Positions 45,272-56,675 of a DNA stretch of 64,000 bases are shown here, piece by piece. The notes under the pieces were generated by a model, which saw only the letters and a program-made list of their open reading frames with translations, did not search any database and was not told the origin of the DNA. The first letter of the stretch is position 1. The number at the start of each line of letters is the position of its first letter. The stretch is taken from contig JAVMKO010000005.1 in NCBI GenBank assembly GCA_032164245.1, positions 45,040,133-45,104,132 on the forward strand, in the 5' to 3' direction. A program made the position numbers and the translations under genes. The stretch comes from Sternotherus odoratus. Its lineage: Eukaryota > Chordata > Testudines > Kinosternidae.

Positions 45272-47203
45272 CTATGCAAGCATATCAACAAAAGTTTTCA
45301 CACAACTCTTTACAAGGAGAAAATTAGAGCAGCAACAGATTTTTGTTGGCTGCAAATGAAAAAGAACAATATGTATTTGTTATGGCACATGCTGGGAATA
45401 CAAAGCAAGGGGTTTATTATGAAGGAGCCATTGTGCTAAAATATCAATTGACTACTAACGTCTATCATGTTCTTTGACGAGGAGACAACTTACTAGCAAT
45501 TCTGTTCGCTCTAGTCTGCCTCTTCCCCCAGCACCCTCCAATAAGACACGTGAACAATTTGTCAATGGTGTACTTTCCACTATTAGAAAGCAAGATGGGA
45601 GGAAAACTACCAATCGGTCACAACTGATAGAAAGGTACCAGTTCACCTGCTTCCTGTCAGTCAAAACACTTCATGTAACATGAAAAATATAGAAATATAA
45701 TAGTCAATCACTGCATCAAGAAGGGAATTGGTTGGGATAGAGAGAGAGAGAGAAAAAGAGCTAGATTACTACAATTACCGTAATTGTTTCTTGGTGTACG
45801 TCACTGCTGCTTCCCCTTTCTAACAAATGAATATACACTGACTTAGAAAGCAGCATGCTAAAGGGGGTAATTTTATCTTCTGCCAAAACGGAACTCTCAA
45901 ACTTATAGGTTCAATTTTCAAGACGTGATAAATATGTGAGGCAGTATGTTATAACAACTTTGTAGATTTTAATGACAGATGGTTCAACTGCGTCTGCCCA
46001 TGAAGTGGAAATGTTTTGGGTGCAAATGAATTTAACAGAAATAAAAGGAAGATATAACTGCTTGCAAGCAATGGAACATTGTTTTTAATCCATCCAGCAA
46101 CTGATATTTAGAGAACTTACAACCTTTTCATCTGATCATGAAAACAAGCAAGTTATTTCTTAGCTGTCTGAAATCTTTAGTGTGACCCAAGAAACATTTT
46201 AGAATTCATGCAACATCCAAATGTGTATTCTTTTGCCCTGAATTCTCCAAAACTAGGGGAGGGAGATGGGAAATACTAGGAAAAAAAGGAAGTCTAAACT
46301 GTCTTTTGTAATAAAATGTAGGAGCAAATGTAACACTACTTTCTCTTAAAAAGAAAAAAAAAAGAAAAAAAAGAAATGAGTCTGAAGTCAGTGGAATGAA
46401 GTCTCGTACTCCCTGCCTGACTGAGATAACAATCATACTGAATATGTCCTCTTAAAAGGTGAACATGTAGAAGGAATACTTCTATGAGAGAGAGGGGAAA
46501 ACTTGTTAAAACCTGTAGCAGCACACCACATTCGATGCCAGTTAGGGAAGTCTGTTTGGGCTTTGCAAAAGAAATGTCCTAAGTAACAAGCTCTGAGAGC
46601 CTACCTCACAGATCCTGATGGAGCCAATACAGTATGCTAAGAGTCCTGGGACCCTCAAGGGGCTCACTTGGAGGTTCTCATTAAAGCGAACCCATAGACA
46701 TTTTAAAACATATTGACATGTAACAGCGTCCTCCTGTAGTCCTCTTGGAAGACACTTTTTTAAAAAAACAATCCAAATCTGATTGTGAGTCGTTGAAGTC
46801 GATAGCTTCCAAGATTCCTCAAAACAGGTCACAACCTCCCTGGTGCACTCCACTTTCAGATATATTCAGCCTCTCAGTTTGAAGCTGTCAGAATTGGCAA
46901 AGGTGACTTTGATGGAACAGTTCCAGCCATTCTGGATGCATGCAAAACTGTGCTACAGTTAGCTCTACAGGTTGAGAGCCACAATCACCTCAGAAACTCA
47001 TTTTTGTCCACTCCCATTAGAGTTTTCAGAGAATCAAGTGAATAAAAGGAAAAGGGAGAGGACACTATCCCCAAATTCCTTCCTCAAGCCCCACAAAACG
47101 TATCTTCTCTAACTCCTCTTGGATTGAATGTCTAGAAGGAAAAGCATGAGAGAGAGACCTTCTGGGACAAAAGAAATCCCTACAATAAAATTAAGAGATT
47201 AGA
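45272..47203. other. Intron, nothing recognised
   Basis: AT-rich single-copy-looking DNA. There are A-rich stretches near 46,345-46,375. No exons found. Confidence 0.4.
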
Positions 47204-47211
47204 TAGGTTGG

Positions 47212-47902
47212 CAGGGGTGGTAGGTTTGTATAATTTTTGGTGATGCCCAGAAGAGGTCCAAGTCCCGCCCCTCCCCTTCACCTGCCTTGTAAGCGGTTAT
47301 ATATTTTTAAATGTAAAAATGGACTGGAAACAGTTACGTGTTTAACAGTTTCTCTATATATTGCACAATGTGTGTGTGTGGCGGGGGGAGGGGAGAAGGG
47401 GAGAATGAGGGCTCTGGTTTGGATGAGGGCTTGGAGTGGGGCTGGGGATGAGGGGTTTGGGGTGTGGAAGGGGCTCAAGGCTAGGACAATGTGTTGGAGT
47501 GCAGGGGGCGAGGGCTATGGGGTGAGACCAGGGATAAGGGGTTAATGTTGCATGAGGGGGCTCAAACTGGAGTACGGGGGTGGTGGTGAGGGCTCTGGCT
47601 GGGGGTGGAGGCACTGGGGCAGGACGGGGCTGGGGATGAGAAGTTTGCATTAGGGCCAGCAAGGAGGCACAGCACAGAGCAGCAAGGCAACCGCCCACTG
47701 CCCAGAGCGCAGGCAGGGGTGCTCCAGGGGAGACACACGGGAGAGGTAGGAGGGGCTGAGACATGCTCTGGAGGAAGTGAGCAGGGTGGCAGGTGGGACC
47801 AGGGGAGAGACCCAGCCCCGAACTTTGGTGAATCCGGGCCCCCGGCCCCTGAATTTGCTGGAGCACGGCGGCACCATGGGCCCAAATAACTTACCACCCA
47901 TG
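47212..47902. mobile_element. Probable hAT element
   Basis: CAGGGGTGGTAGGTTTGTA at the left and AACTTACCACCCATG at the right are imperfect inverted repeats. Imperfect 8 bp duplications flank them (TAGGTTGG and TAGGGTGA, 6 of 8). The interior is G-rich with repeated GAGGGCTCTGG and GGGGCTGGGGATGAG phrases and no transposase. Confidence 0.65.
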
Positions 47903-47910
47903 TAGGGTGA

Positions 47911-48545
47911 TGCTGATCAAAAGAAGAACTTCCACTTACAAACTGATGTACAGCCAAAGGGGTCAGATCCGGGATGTTTGGGGGGCATTTTCAGGTCTCA
48001 GAAAGCTGCCTATTCATATGGAATGAAATACTTGCGTTCCACCCCCCTAGCCGTAGGAGGGATGGAGGCTGGAGTCTGCCACAGTGTTCTCATGTTAGTC
48101 TGGATTGTTTTAAATCAGTGGCAGCAAATGGTTATGTGATTTGCTGAAGTCTAATCACAAGTCAGTAGCAAAGCTAGGTCTACAACCTGCCTCTCAGGCC
48201 TGTGTTCTACTCAACAGACTGTGCTCCCTCTGGGGTGAAGATGGAGGGTGTCCCCGCTAGGGAATGCCAACTCCCAAGCAAATGCTTTAGCCCACTCTAG
48301 GATTAGGCTGCTCACAATTCTATGATTTGGGACTGGAGGAGTCTCAGCTTGGTTGGGGACAGAGTTTGCACACTCATGGGTAGGACACACAGTGCCGCTG
48401 CAGCACAGAATGGGAAGGAAGGGGGGAAATCTAAGCACCAGTGTAAAGTTTGATGTGTCAATGCTGTTGCATTTATCCGTAGGTCCTGCTCTGCCGCACT
48501 AAATCAGTCGGATAAGAAAACCTGTCCGAAGAGGACAGTGATTAC
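47911..48545. other. Intron, nothing recognised
   Basis: No element or exon seen. Confidence 0.4.
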
Positions 48546-48688
48546 CTGATCGATCAGAGATAGCCCCTTCAGAATCAAAGTTCAAATTTTCGGAGCTATC
48601 CGCAGTCCCAATGGAAGCTTCAGACTCGAGGGTTTCATCATCACAAGCTCGGGGCTCCAGTGCAAGCATCTTAAAAGTCAGCTCCTCC
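48546..48688 (-). CDS. MYO9A: MYO9A tail exon
   Basis: A minus-strand exon of 143 bases between TTTTCTGCAG and GTAATC. One base completes the Lys codon left by the 50.5 kb exon, then EELTFKMLALEPRACDDETL and ESEASIGTADSSENLNFDSE follow, ending GAISDRS with one base over. The order and wording (EELTF, LEPRA.DDETLESEASIGTADSSENLN) match the MYO9A C-terminal tail beyond the RhoGAP domain. It is acidic and serine-rich, probably disordered. The last MYO9A exon(s) that should follow were not found. Confidence 0.93.
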
Positions 48689-48949
48689 CTGCAGAAAATA
48701 ACCCTCATCAGTGAACCAGGACAAAGGTGGAGAGGAAGTAAACCAGTGCTGTGTAAGCAGGGAGATTCAGAAGGGCACTGGCTGGAGAGCTCAAGGGAGG
48801 CCGTGCAAACAGTGTCAGGACAGAACAACAACCCCACACCATGTTCAGAACCAAATGCAGATATTAGGGTATGACACTGGGAGGAGAGTGAAAATGTCAG
48901 AGCTGGAGACAAACACGGGAATCAGTCCACCAATGGTCACGGAAGCTTC
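48689..48949. other. Intron flank
   Basis: No feature seen between the exon and the hAT insertion. Confidence 0.4.
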
Positions 48950-48957
48950 CACTAGAC

Positions 48958-49638
48958 CAGGGGTGGGCAAACTACGGCCTGAGGGCCACACGTGGCCCGC
49001 TGGCCATTTTTATCCGACCTGCACTCCCGGCCGGGCCAGACACACTATTCTGAGCAGTGGTGCGGTAAGAGGGCTGGGGCCGGGCCAGGGGAGTTGGCTA
49101 AGGGGGAAGAGGGTCTCAGGGGGTAGTCAGGGGATGGAGGGGAGGGGATGGAGGTTGAATGGCACATAGGAGTCCCAGGGGGCCTATCAGGGGGACAGGG
49201 GTGTGGACAGGGATCAAGGGGGTTGGGTAGGAGGGGGGGTTGGATAGGAGGGTAGGGGGTGGTTAGGGGCAGGGAGTCTCTGGAGGGGGTAGTCAGGGGA
49301 CAAGGAGTGGGAGGCTTTAGATAGGGTGGTGGGTCTCGGTGGGTGATGGCAGTCAGGGGACAGAGAGCAGGGGGGCTTAGATAGGGGGTTGGGTTCTGGG
49401 GGGCAGTTAGAGTGTGGGGCTCCGGAGAGGGTGATCAGGGGACAAGGAGCGGGGTGGGTGGGTTGGATGGGTCGGGGGTTCTGAGAGGGGGCAGTCAGGG
49501 GGCGGGAAGTGAGAGGGGGCTGGATAGGGAGTGGGGCCAGGCTGTTTGGGGAGGCACAGCCTTCCCTGCCCAGCCCTCCACACAATTTTGAACACCGATG
49601 TGGCCCTCGGGCCAAAAAGTTTGCTCCCCCCCCCCCTG
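48958..49638. mobile_element. Non-autonomous hAT element
   Basis: It begins CAGGGGTGGGCAAACTACGG and ends AAAGTTTGCTCCCC...CCCTG. A perfect 8 bp duplication CACTAGAC flanks it (48,950-48,957 and 49,639-49,646). The G-rich interior has loosely repeated GGGGGTAGTCAGGGGA units. It inserted about 270 bases upstream of the tail exon. Confidence 0.92.
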
Positions 49639-49646
49639 CACTAGAC

Positions 49647-50377
49647 AAACCATCATCAAGAACGTCCCAGCCCATTCAAGTGCTGTGGCTGGATGTCTGG
49701 CAAGGGGCTGCTTCTTAGCCATCCCAGCCCCACACCAGAGCTTTAATGGTCCTCACCAGCACCTTGAACTGCACCATTATTGCGGTGAACAAAAAGGCAG
49801 TACAGAATTCAGTGTAGGTGTTCTGTGCTCCCCAGGCCTGGACAGAGCACATGACAGCAGTCTGGCTTGGGGGAGGAGCACTGCACGGTCCACATTAGAG
49901 AAGATTAATCTCAGACTCCTGGCCAGCCCTGGAGGCACATGGGCCACCTAAGGAAACCAGGAGTTGTGATACATCTACCAGGGCCACAAGGCTGGAGACT
50001 TTCTGCGAGGGAGAGGGAGAAGCGGGGATGTGGTGAGCTCAGGGGAGGAGGCAGGGAAGAGGCGGGGCACGGTGAGGACTTGGGGGGAAGGGGATGAAAG
50101 GGGGCGGGATGAGGGTGGGGCAGGATCAAGAAGAGGTGGGGCAGAGGTGGGGCCAGAGTTGGGGTAGGTGTCAAGCACCCCTGGGCAGAGGGGGAGTCAG
50201 TGCCTGGGGCTAATCATACAAAATGTTGTGAGTGGAGAACATTTTTCAAAAGCTATCGGAGTGGGACCAAATTTGTGTTCACCTGTGGCTCTAAGAGGAT
50301 CTGAATTTAATATTCCAGATTCCCAACAATAATTGCTCACTTCTGGAGCACTGAGTCCTTCCACCCCTCGATTCCCT
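49647..50377. other. Intron with G-rich stretch
   Basis: About 50,000-50,180 is G-rich low-complexity DNA (GGTGGGGCAGAGGTGGGGCC type), otherwise nothing recognised. It abuts the duplicated block at 50,378. Confidence 0.45.
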
Positions 50378-50386
50378 GTGACTCAC

Positions 50387-50589
50387 TTTTCCTTCTGCAG
50401 GCTCTCGATCTGCTCAGTCAGCACCCTCTCCTCTTGCTGTATGGCTGCCTGCTGCTGATCTGTGACATCCACCTCCATAGCCTCCTCACTACTCACGGTC
50501 TCCTCAGAGACGTCAGACACGGAGGGTAAGCCCACTGAAACAGGAGATGTTGGACTGGGGAAGGTTCCACGCCTTAGATGTCCTTTGCC
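50387..50589 (-). CDS. MYO9A: MYO9A tail exon after RhoGAP
   Basis: A minus-strand exon of 203 bases (67 codons plus two bases) between TTTACCTGCAG and GTGAGT. It follows the exon at 54,525-54,648 in phase 0. It begins GKGHLRRGTFPSPTSPVSVG, continues LPSVSDVSEETVSSEEAMEV with an acidic, Ser/Glu-rich part, and ends in a heptad-like QQQAAIQQEERVLTEQIESL coiled coil. The wording is typical of the MYO9A tail. Confidence 0.95.
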
Positions 50590-51757
50590 CTGCAGGTAAA
50601 AACCCGTATCAACAAACTTCACTCCATTATCGCCAAACCTTACAGGCATCTCACGGTACGTTTCAGACTGACCGTGTTCTCCCCCATCTTTATCCCAAGT
50701 ATCAAGAGTGGAGGAAACAACTTGGCAACAGATGCTTAGCACATGTACACAGTCCACAACACCAGATACAGTGCATGACAATCAAGGACACCTCCAAGCT
50801 CACAGCAGGCTGGCTGGGGGGCATCAATGGTTTATGTGTTCAGAGGAGGAGAGATGAAACGCTTTAGTGACAGGCACATCAGGCTTCCAAAGTCAATTAA
50901 AGACACAACACAAAGTATTTTTACAAGCCAGGCTGTAAGATGGGAAGCCTTCAGTCCGCCAAATCACAATGCTGGCTTGGGGTGAGAACATCCTGAACAT
51001 TACAAACAAAACGTTGGTGTGCCCAGTCCTAAACCATCCCATTCTTTGTGAAAAACAATCCCACAATGCACACAAAACGAAACAGATAACACTATCCAAT
51101 GTGAACATTCAGCTTAGCGGGCTGGAGAGTTGCTCTCCATACACAACACACACTAGGGAGCTCAACTGATAGTAAGTGGAAAAGCCGGCTACAAAGCCAT
51201 GGCTACACTTTTAGTCCTCGCACTGTTGGTGGAAATGAGAGGCCCAATATTAAAGCAAGCAGAGAGGCCAGGTAAAGCACAAACTAGCTCCTTATATCAG
51301 GGAAAGGGAATGAGGAAGCCGAGGTGCCACTGTATGAAACAAGGTGAGGGGAAAGATGGCAGAGCAGGGAAACTGTTCAATAGAAAATCTCAAAGCCTCC
51401 TTCAGGGCAATGAATAACTACTAGACTGCTGACTAAGCAGTGTACAATTCCAGCAGACTGGGTTACTATTCTGATGTGATGTAAGCAGAGGCTCTATTAT
51501 TTCAACTATAACAGTTTGAAGACTGCGAGTTAGTTATGTAAGAGGATTCTCCCCTGGCTGTAGTTTTTGGGAGCAATTTTCAAAAGTAGATAAGAGATTT
51601 CAGGGCAGAAGTCCTAGGGGTTTGCAATGAGACCTTTATTCTTAAATCAACTTAGTTTCTTTGGAAAGCCTCACCTAGTGAGCAAACTCAGTAACTTCAG
51701 AGACTCTTTCAGTGCACTGTAGCTCACATTACAGCTGCTGGCTCATATTAACTGGAG

Positions 51758-51984
51758 CAGGGGTTCACAAATGTTTGTACTGGTGACCCCTTTCACACAG
51801 AAAGCCTCTGAGTGTGACCCCCCTTATAAACATATTAAAATGTGTTTATAATTTAACACCATTATAAATGCTGGAGGCGAAGCGAGGTTTGGGGTGGAGG
51901 CTGACAGCTCGCCAAACCTCCCCCACCCATGTAATAACCTTGTGACCCCTAGAGGGGTCACAACCGCCCATCTAAGAACCCCTG
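51758..51984. mobile_element. Small hAT element (copy 2)
   Basis: The same insertion as 20,493-20,718, with matching ends (CAGGGGTTCACAAATG and AAGAACCCCTG) and flanks (AACTGGAG and AACTATAA). Confidence 0.8.
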
Positions 51985-52002
51985 AACTATAACTTAATCA
52001 AC

Positions 52003-52480
52003 AGTGGATTGTAGTTTCCTCACGAAGTCAGTGGTGTCTCAAAGATAGCTGGGAGTGCTGGTAGCATAGGGCCTGAAGAGAGAGTCTACATATCCAGACA
52101 ATCCTGTTAATGCCTGAGATGAATGGGCATCCAGGATTTCCAGGTTTATGGATCTTGGGTAGCAGAGTATATACCCCTGGTCAGGGTTCTTGTCAAATGT
52201 TTGAAATGGGCCATCCTGATTATCACTACAAAGGTTTTTTTCTCCTGCTGCTAATAGTTCATCCTAATTGATTAGTTTCTGTGAGTTGGTATGGCCCCCA
52301 TCTTTTCTCTGTGGGGGGGGGAGGGGGAAGGGGGGAGAGGTATGTTCCACTCTATGCATCTGACGAAGTGGGTTTTAGTCCACGAAAGCTTATGCCCAAA
52401 TAACTTTGTCAAGTCTCTAAGGTGCCCGAAATACTCCTCGCTCTTTTTGCAGATACAGACTAACACGGCTACCACTCTGA
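52003..52480 (-). mobile_element. Truncated Penelope-like element
   Basis: 52,003-52,362 matches 22,573-22,945 of the other Penelope-like copy (GTGGTGTCTCAAAGATAGCT, GGTCAGGGTTCTTGTCAAAT phrases). It is followed by a terminal repeat with a hammerhead-like core and ends ACAGACTAACACGGCTACCA. Its 5'-truncated edge coincides with the end of the duplicated block. Confidence 0.8.
52355..52400 (+). ncRNA. Hammerhead-like ribozyme motif
   Basis: ATGCATCTGACGAAGTGGG, TTTTAG, TCCACGAAAGCTTATGC. The invariant CTGANGA (52,360-52,366) and GAAA (52,384-52,387) are intact and stem II AGTGGG/TCCAC(G) pairs. GCAT and ATGC at the outer ends can pair to close stem I/III. It is the best-preserved copy in the window. 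Self-cleavage is not proven. Confidence 0.6.
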
Positions 52481-54524
52481 AACCTGACCATAAACAGACA
52501 CACACGAGTAAAGGAAGAGGTGTGAAGGAGGAAAGAGAAGGAAAAAGAAGGGCTTGGATGAAAACAGAAGGGGGGGAAGAAAACAGAATTAGCAGGTAAA
52601 GAGAAAATTAATGGAACAAGAAACACGATAGAAAGGACAAGAATGGCAAAGCTGACTAAAGCAGGGTTTTAGAGACTCGGGAGAGAACTCTGCAGCAAAC
52701 AGAAGCCTCTGTTGGCTAAGTGATGAGGATTCCCCCAGTTATTTTCATTTGTTAGGGCTGACCCTCCATTCTCTCTGAGAAGGTTTCTGTGATTTGCCAG
52801 ATCAAATCACCCCTCCAAGGAGCAGCATGCAGGAGCAGCGGTGTGACTAGGAGAGTGTACAGAGAGTACAAGAGCAGCCTTTGGAGAAGCGGACCAGTGG
52901 GCTGCAGTAACCAACTGCAGTTGCTGAGGGCTATTTCATCAACCGTTTGGCATCAGTTCCTATTCCTGCTCTAGCGCCTCCTCCAGCAGAGGGGGACCTT
53001 AGCGTGCTCCCTACTGAGAGAGAAATGGAAAGTGGGTCACTGGGATGGGTCCTGCACAGGAATGAATGGGCAGAGTCAAACAACGGCCCGTGGCGTGGTG
53101 CCCGAAGGAGCGGGGGATTACACACAACGATGGGATGCAGCTGTCATGGAGTGCGAGGCAATTAATACATACCGGGATTGAATTGCGGGTTATGCTCATA
53201 AATCTAACTGCAATTAGTACAGGTTTCTGGATTAGAGAGGACATGAAAAGGAAAGCAGAAGGTTAGAGTGCACATGCCATTGCCTCCTTAGAAGAACTTC
53301 TAGAGTCTTTTAATGTCATGAGTGAGTCAGCTCTTTGCTGCATCAGCAACAACGCACAGCTGAGCCACAAGCTTTGCAAAATAACTGTCGAAGCGCCTGC
53401 TTGGAGCAGATTTAGCATTGGCTGCAATTCACAAAGCAGGATTCCTGATAGGCCACGCCACAGGGGATAACTGGGTGATTATACATGGAGGGCAGGGCCT
53501 GCTCTTCCTTTCAGCAGCACAGATCTGGGTTGACTGTCCTGTGATGAATCAGCCATTCTTTCTCATTCTAGAGCACACACCACACGAACAGCCTGTTGCT
53601 TGTTCGGTTTACAGCACAGGGGGACACAGGTCGATTCAGTTCCCAGACTCTGCCTCCCATTCATCAACCCAGGTGGGTGTGTGAAAGCTAAATGAGATGG
53701 TATTCCAAACTCTCAGAAAGGCAGTGGGGGGAAAAGAAGGTGACCCTTTCTAGGCAGCTCAGTTCAGTCCTCACTGCTGAAGGCAGTACTAATAAAGTGA
53801 CTTGTATACAGGGAGTCAAAGCAAGGGCTTGGTTAGGGGCAGCTTCACCCCAGACTCCCCCTGATGTTATGTGGGAGGGAAACAAATGAAGGGTTTTAAT
53901 ACAGGGGGCAGTACTAGACAGCAGGGCACTGGGAGATTAGGGGACTTTCGTGCAGGAGTGAAGTGGTCATAAACAGAGCCAGCAATGAGCTGATTAACCC
54001 CAGGGATAAATTGGTCCAAATTTGCAAAATACATCACAAAAGCATACAAATGAGCCTGTAAAATCCAGAGACCACGTTTCTGTGGCACTTTCCTTTAGCA
54101 CTCTTGACAGGGAGCCAAGTGCAGGGCTGAGGTTCGGTCTCTGTCGGCCCTGGATATGATGCTTTGGGAGGTGTAAGAGGCTAGGGAGGTTGAAATAGGC
54201 AGGAGAAGATTAGGGGAGATTAGTCTGAGTGAAAAGGAGAGGAAAGAACGGGGCTGGCTTGTCAGTACCCAATTATTCTCTGACTTTCAATTGAGTACCA
54301 TGCACATCCTTCTCAGTTACAACAGACACACTGAATATACTACGCAAATACCCAATAGCAGCGTGGTCACGAGATTTTCCTCTGAATTTTATGTGAAAAA
54401 GGACGTTATGATTAATAACATGGCTGGAGAAACCTGTCCTCCTAAAACTAAAGAAAGTTCTGTTCCATTTTTTTCCTGACACAGGAACAGAATCAACCAC
54501 CAGCTCAACCCCCCGAAATCTTAC
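52481..54524. other. Intron, nothing recognised
   Basis: Purine-rich around 52,500-52,600, otherwise mixed. No exon beyond the listed ones and no paired repeat ends seen. Confidence 0.4.
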
Positions 54525-54648
54525 CATTGATCCGCGGATCAAAGACAGCCTGCTTTTGGCTTTGTTCTCCGCAAGCTCCAGGCTGCTGATGTCTTTGAGA
54601 TGAGCCCTGTATTTATTCATCTGTTCGATGATAATTAACTCCACACAG
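54525..54648 (-). CDS. MYO9A: MYO9A exon (end of RhoGAP domain)
   Basis: A minus-strand exon of 124 bases between CTTTTGCAG and GTAAGA. One base completes the Ser codon, then CVELIIIEQMNKYRAHLKD and ISSLELAENKAKSRLSLIRG follow, ending SM in phase 0. It forms the last RhoGAP helix and the start of the basic linker. The wording is MYO9A-like (EQMNKYKA.LKDISSLE.AENKAK) and clearly unlike MYO9B. Confidence 0.95.
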
Positions 54649-55267
54649 CTGCAAAAGGGAAAAGAAAGTGGTAAACTGGGAGCATCAAATTCTGGTTGTG
54701 TTTGAGCTGGTCATGTCACCTAAGTACTAGAGCCCTACAGTGCCAGAGAGGGGAAGGGACGTGTGCTCCAATTCTCTTGCTCCGTGGGCTGGAAATGAAT
54801 GGTGTGGCTGAAATGCCCCAAAAGGTGGTAGGCAGGGGAGTTAAACTAGAGGAATACAGAGAGGGCTCCCCAAAGGCTCTATCAGGGAAACAGGTTCTTC
54901 CTCTGGAAAGGAAAATACCCCCCCTCCCCCCCAAGATTTAGAAAGCCCAGTATGTTCAAATGAAAGGCTGAAAAAAATGCCCATTTCTGATACGCTGCAC
55001 TATCTACCTAGATCTATTTGTAGACACACGCATTTGTGCTTGTTTGCATCCAAGCAGTCGCATGACAATGACAATGATTAGGTGTCTGGGGCAGATAGTT
55101 TGTTTAATACCATCAGTATTTCTGGAAGAAATCCTTTTAGAGGTGTAATGATGCAAGATGCTGTATATGAGTCAAGTTGCAAAGAAACTCCTTGTAAAGA
55201 ACATTTGGAAGAGTGATTCAAAGCAACTTTCACATCTTTTGGCAGAAGAGTTGCTTCTAGGAGAGAC
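54649..55267. other. Intron, nothing recognised
   Basis: No exon or element seen. Confidence 0.4.
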
Positions 55268-56060
55268 AGTCATAGATTTGAAGGCCAGGAGAGACCTTTA
55301 TGTTCACGTTGTCTGGTCTCCTGTATAACAATGCCCATAGAATTTCATCAAATGATTCCTGCATCAACTCTCTATCCTAGGTACTTATCTAACCCCCACA
55401 GTGCCCTAGTAGCTGAGCTTCTCACAAGCGAACACATTTATTCTTAAAACTCCAGCTGAAGTCAAAAAAATCCCCGTGGGGCTCCATTACAAACCCACCG
55501 ACCCATTGGATGATGATTCCTATTTACAATTATTCTGGAGATCTCAATTAGCCAATTTTTCATCCATTTAATATTTGCTGCACTGAATTTGTATAGTGTT
55601 AATTTTTAAAAATCAGGATGACGTGTGGTACTAAATCAAATGCCTGACTGGAATTTAAGTCTACAATATCAATAGCTACCTCTGTCAACCAAACCTGGCA
55701 TCCAATCAAAAACCGATATCAAGTATGTTTGACAAGAGTTTTTGTGGAAAATAAGTGTGTTGACTGGCACTAATGACACGGTCCTACTTCAATTCTCTAC
55801 TGATTACATTTCCATGATTTTGCCTGGGCCTGATATTGAGCTAACTGGCCTATAGTTACCCAGGTCATCCCGTTAATGTTTTTTAGATACTGGCACATTA
55901 GCTTTTTGTACAGTCCTCTGGATTTGTTACTCCAGGATTTGTTAAATATCAACATCAATGGGTCAGAGAACCCACTGGCCTGTTCTTTAAAAACTCCTGG
56001 GTGCAGGTTATCCAGTCCTGCAAAAAGGTTTAACTTGAGCAGCTGCTACTTACTGATGGA
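55268..56060 (-). mobile_element. CR1 LINE fragment with RT relic
   Basis: The left end (CATAGATTTGAAGGCCAGG, CTGGTCTCCTGTATAACAAT) is the complement of a CR1 3' end. At about 55,640-55,700 the minus strand reads a decayed VD.NS.QAFD.VPH, equivalent to the CR1 reverse-transcriptase FSKAFDTVPH region. Too little lies between the two parts, so it has an internal deletion. Confidence 0.65.
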
Positions 56061-56222
56061 ACAGACAATATTTCATTAAGGCAATTCATTTGCAAACTAG
56101 TCATGTGTTTGTAGCTGTCATTCTAGAGTACATTTAAGTGCATTACTCAGGGATCATTTGAGTGTCCTGACATGACCTCATTACAGGATTTACTCTACAA
56201 GCTGATGAGGCTGTATCCTTAC

Positions 56223-56354
56223 CTGGTTGTTTTACTGATGTCCTGAGCACTCTGCAGTGGATCCGTTGTGTCAGGACAGCGGAGAATACAGGGAGCAAAG
56301 ACAATGGCCACGGCATTTGCAGACATTCGATTGCTCTCTTCCTGCAGGGCAATC
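56223..56354 (-). CDS. MYO9A: MYO9A RhoGAP exon 4
   Basis: A minus-strand exon of 132 bases between ATTTAG and GTAAGG. It completes an Arg codon, then encodes IALQEESNRMSANAVAIVFA and PCILRCPDTTDPLQSAQDIS, ending KTT with two bases over. It contains the MSANA.AIVFAPCILR block of RhoGAP domains, which packs against the GTPase. All phases to its neighbours fit. Confidence 0.96.
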
Positions 56355-56569
56355 CTAAATAATAAACAATGACAAAAGTACTTGGATCACATAGGCCCAT
56401 GTTCAGGTACTCTTACTCGCGCTGACCAGTACCTTGCTCCAGTGGAACTACTCAAGGAGTAAAGTGGTACTCATGGGGAGTCAGTGTACCAGAATCAGGC
56501 CCCCAGTGAGGAAGGAGAAGAGGAAGAGTGGCTGCAGTGTGACAATCCCAGGCTGAGGTCTGCCATTAC

Positions 56570-56675
56570 CTCACAAGGTGAAAGATGAGGCGTTGCAGGG
56601 TACTGAGGTGGCTATGAGAGAGCTGGTCAATGGCCGAGTACACGCCTCGGATGGTCTCCTTCCTCTCCTGCAGGC
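56570..56675 (-). CDS. MYO9A: MYO9A RhoGAP exon 3
   Basis: A minus-strand exon of 106 bases between CTCTCTCCAG and GTAATG. It encodes LQERKETIRGVYSAIDQLSH then SHLSTLQRLIFHLV with split codons at both ends that match its neighbours. Helical part of the RhoGAP fold. Confidence 0.96.

Larger units (their letters stand above)
50378..52003. repeat. Segmental duplication, copy 2
   Basis: Near-identical to 19,113-20,742. This copy lies in the expected gene order, between the exon at 54.6 kb and the exon at 48.6 kb, so it is probably the original. The right edge is the start of a truncated Penelope-like element. Confidence 0.93.

Noticed and set aside
52272..52505. Minus-strand KTHFVRCIEWN resembling the myosin FVKCIRSN motif
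   Set aside because: It lies in the Penelope-like terminal repeat; only a few residues match and neither frame nor splice sites agree with a motor exon.
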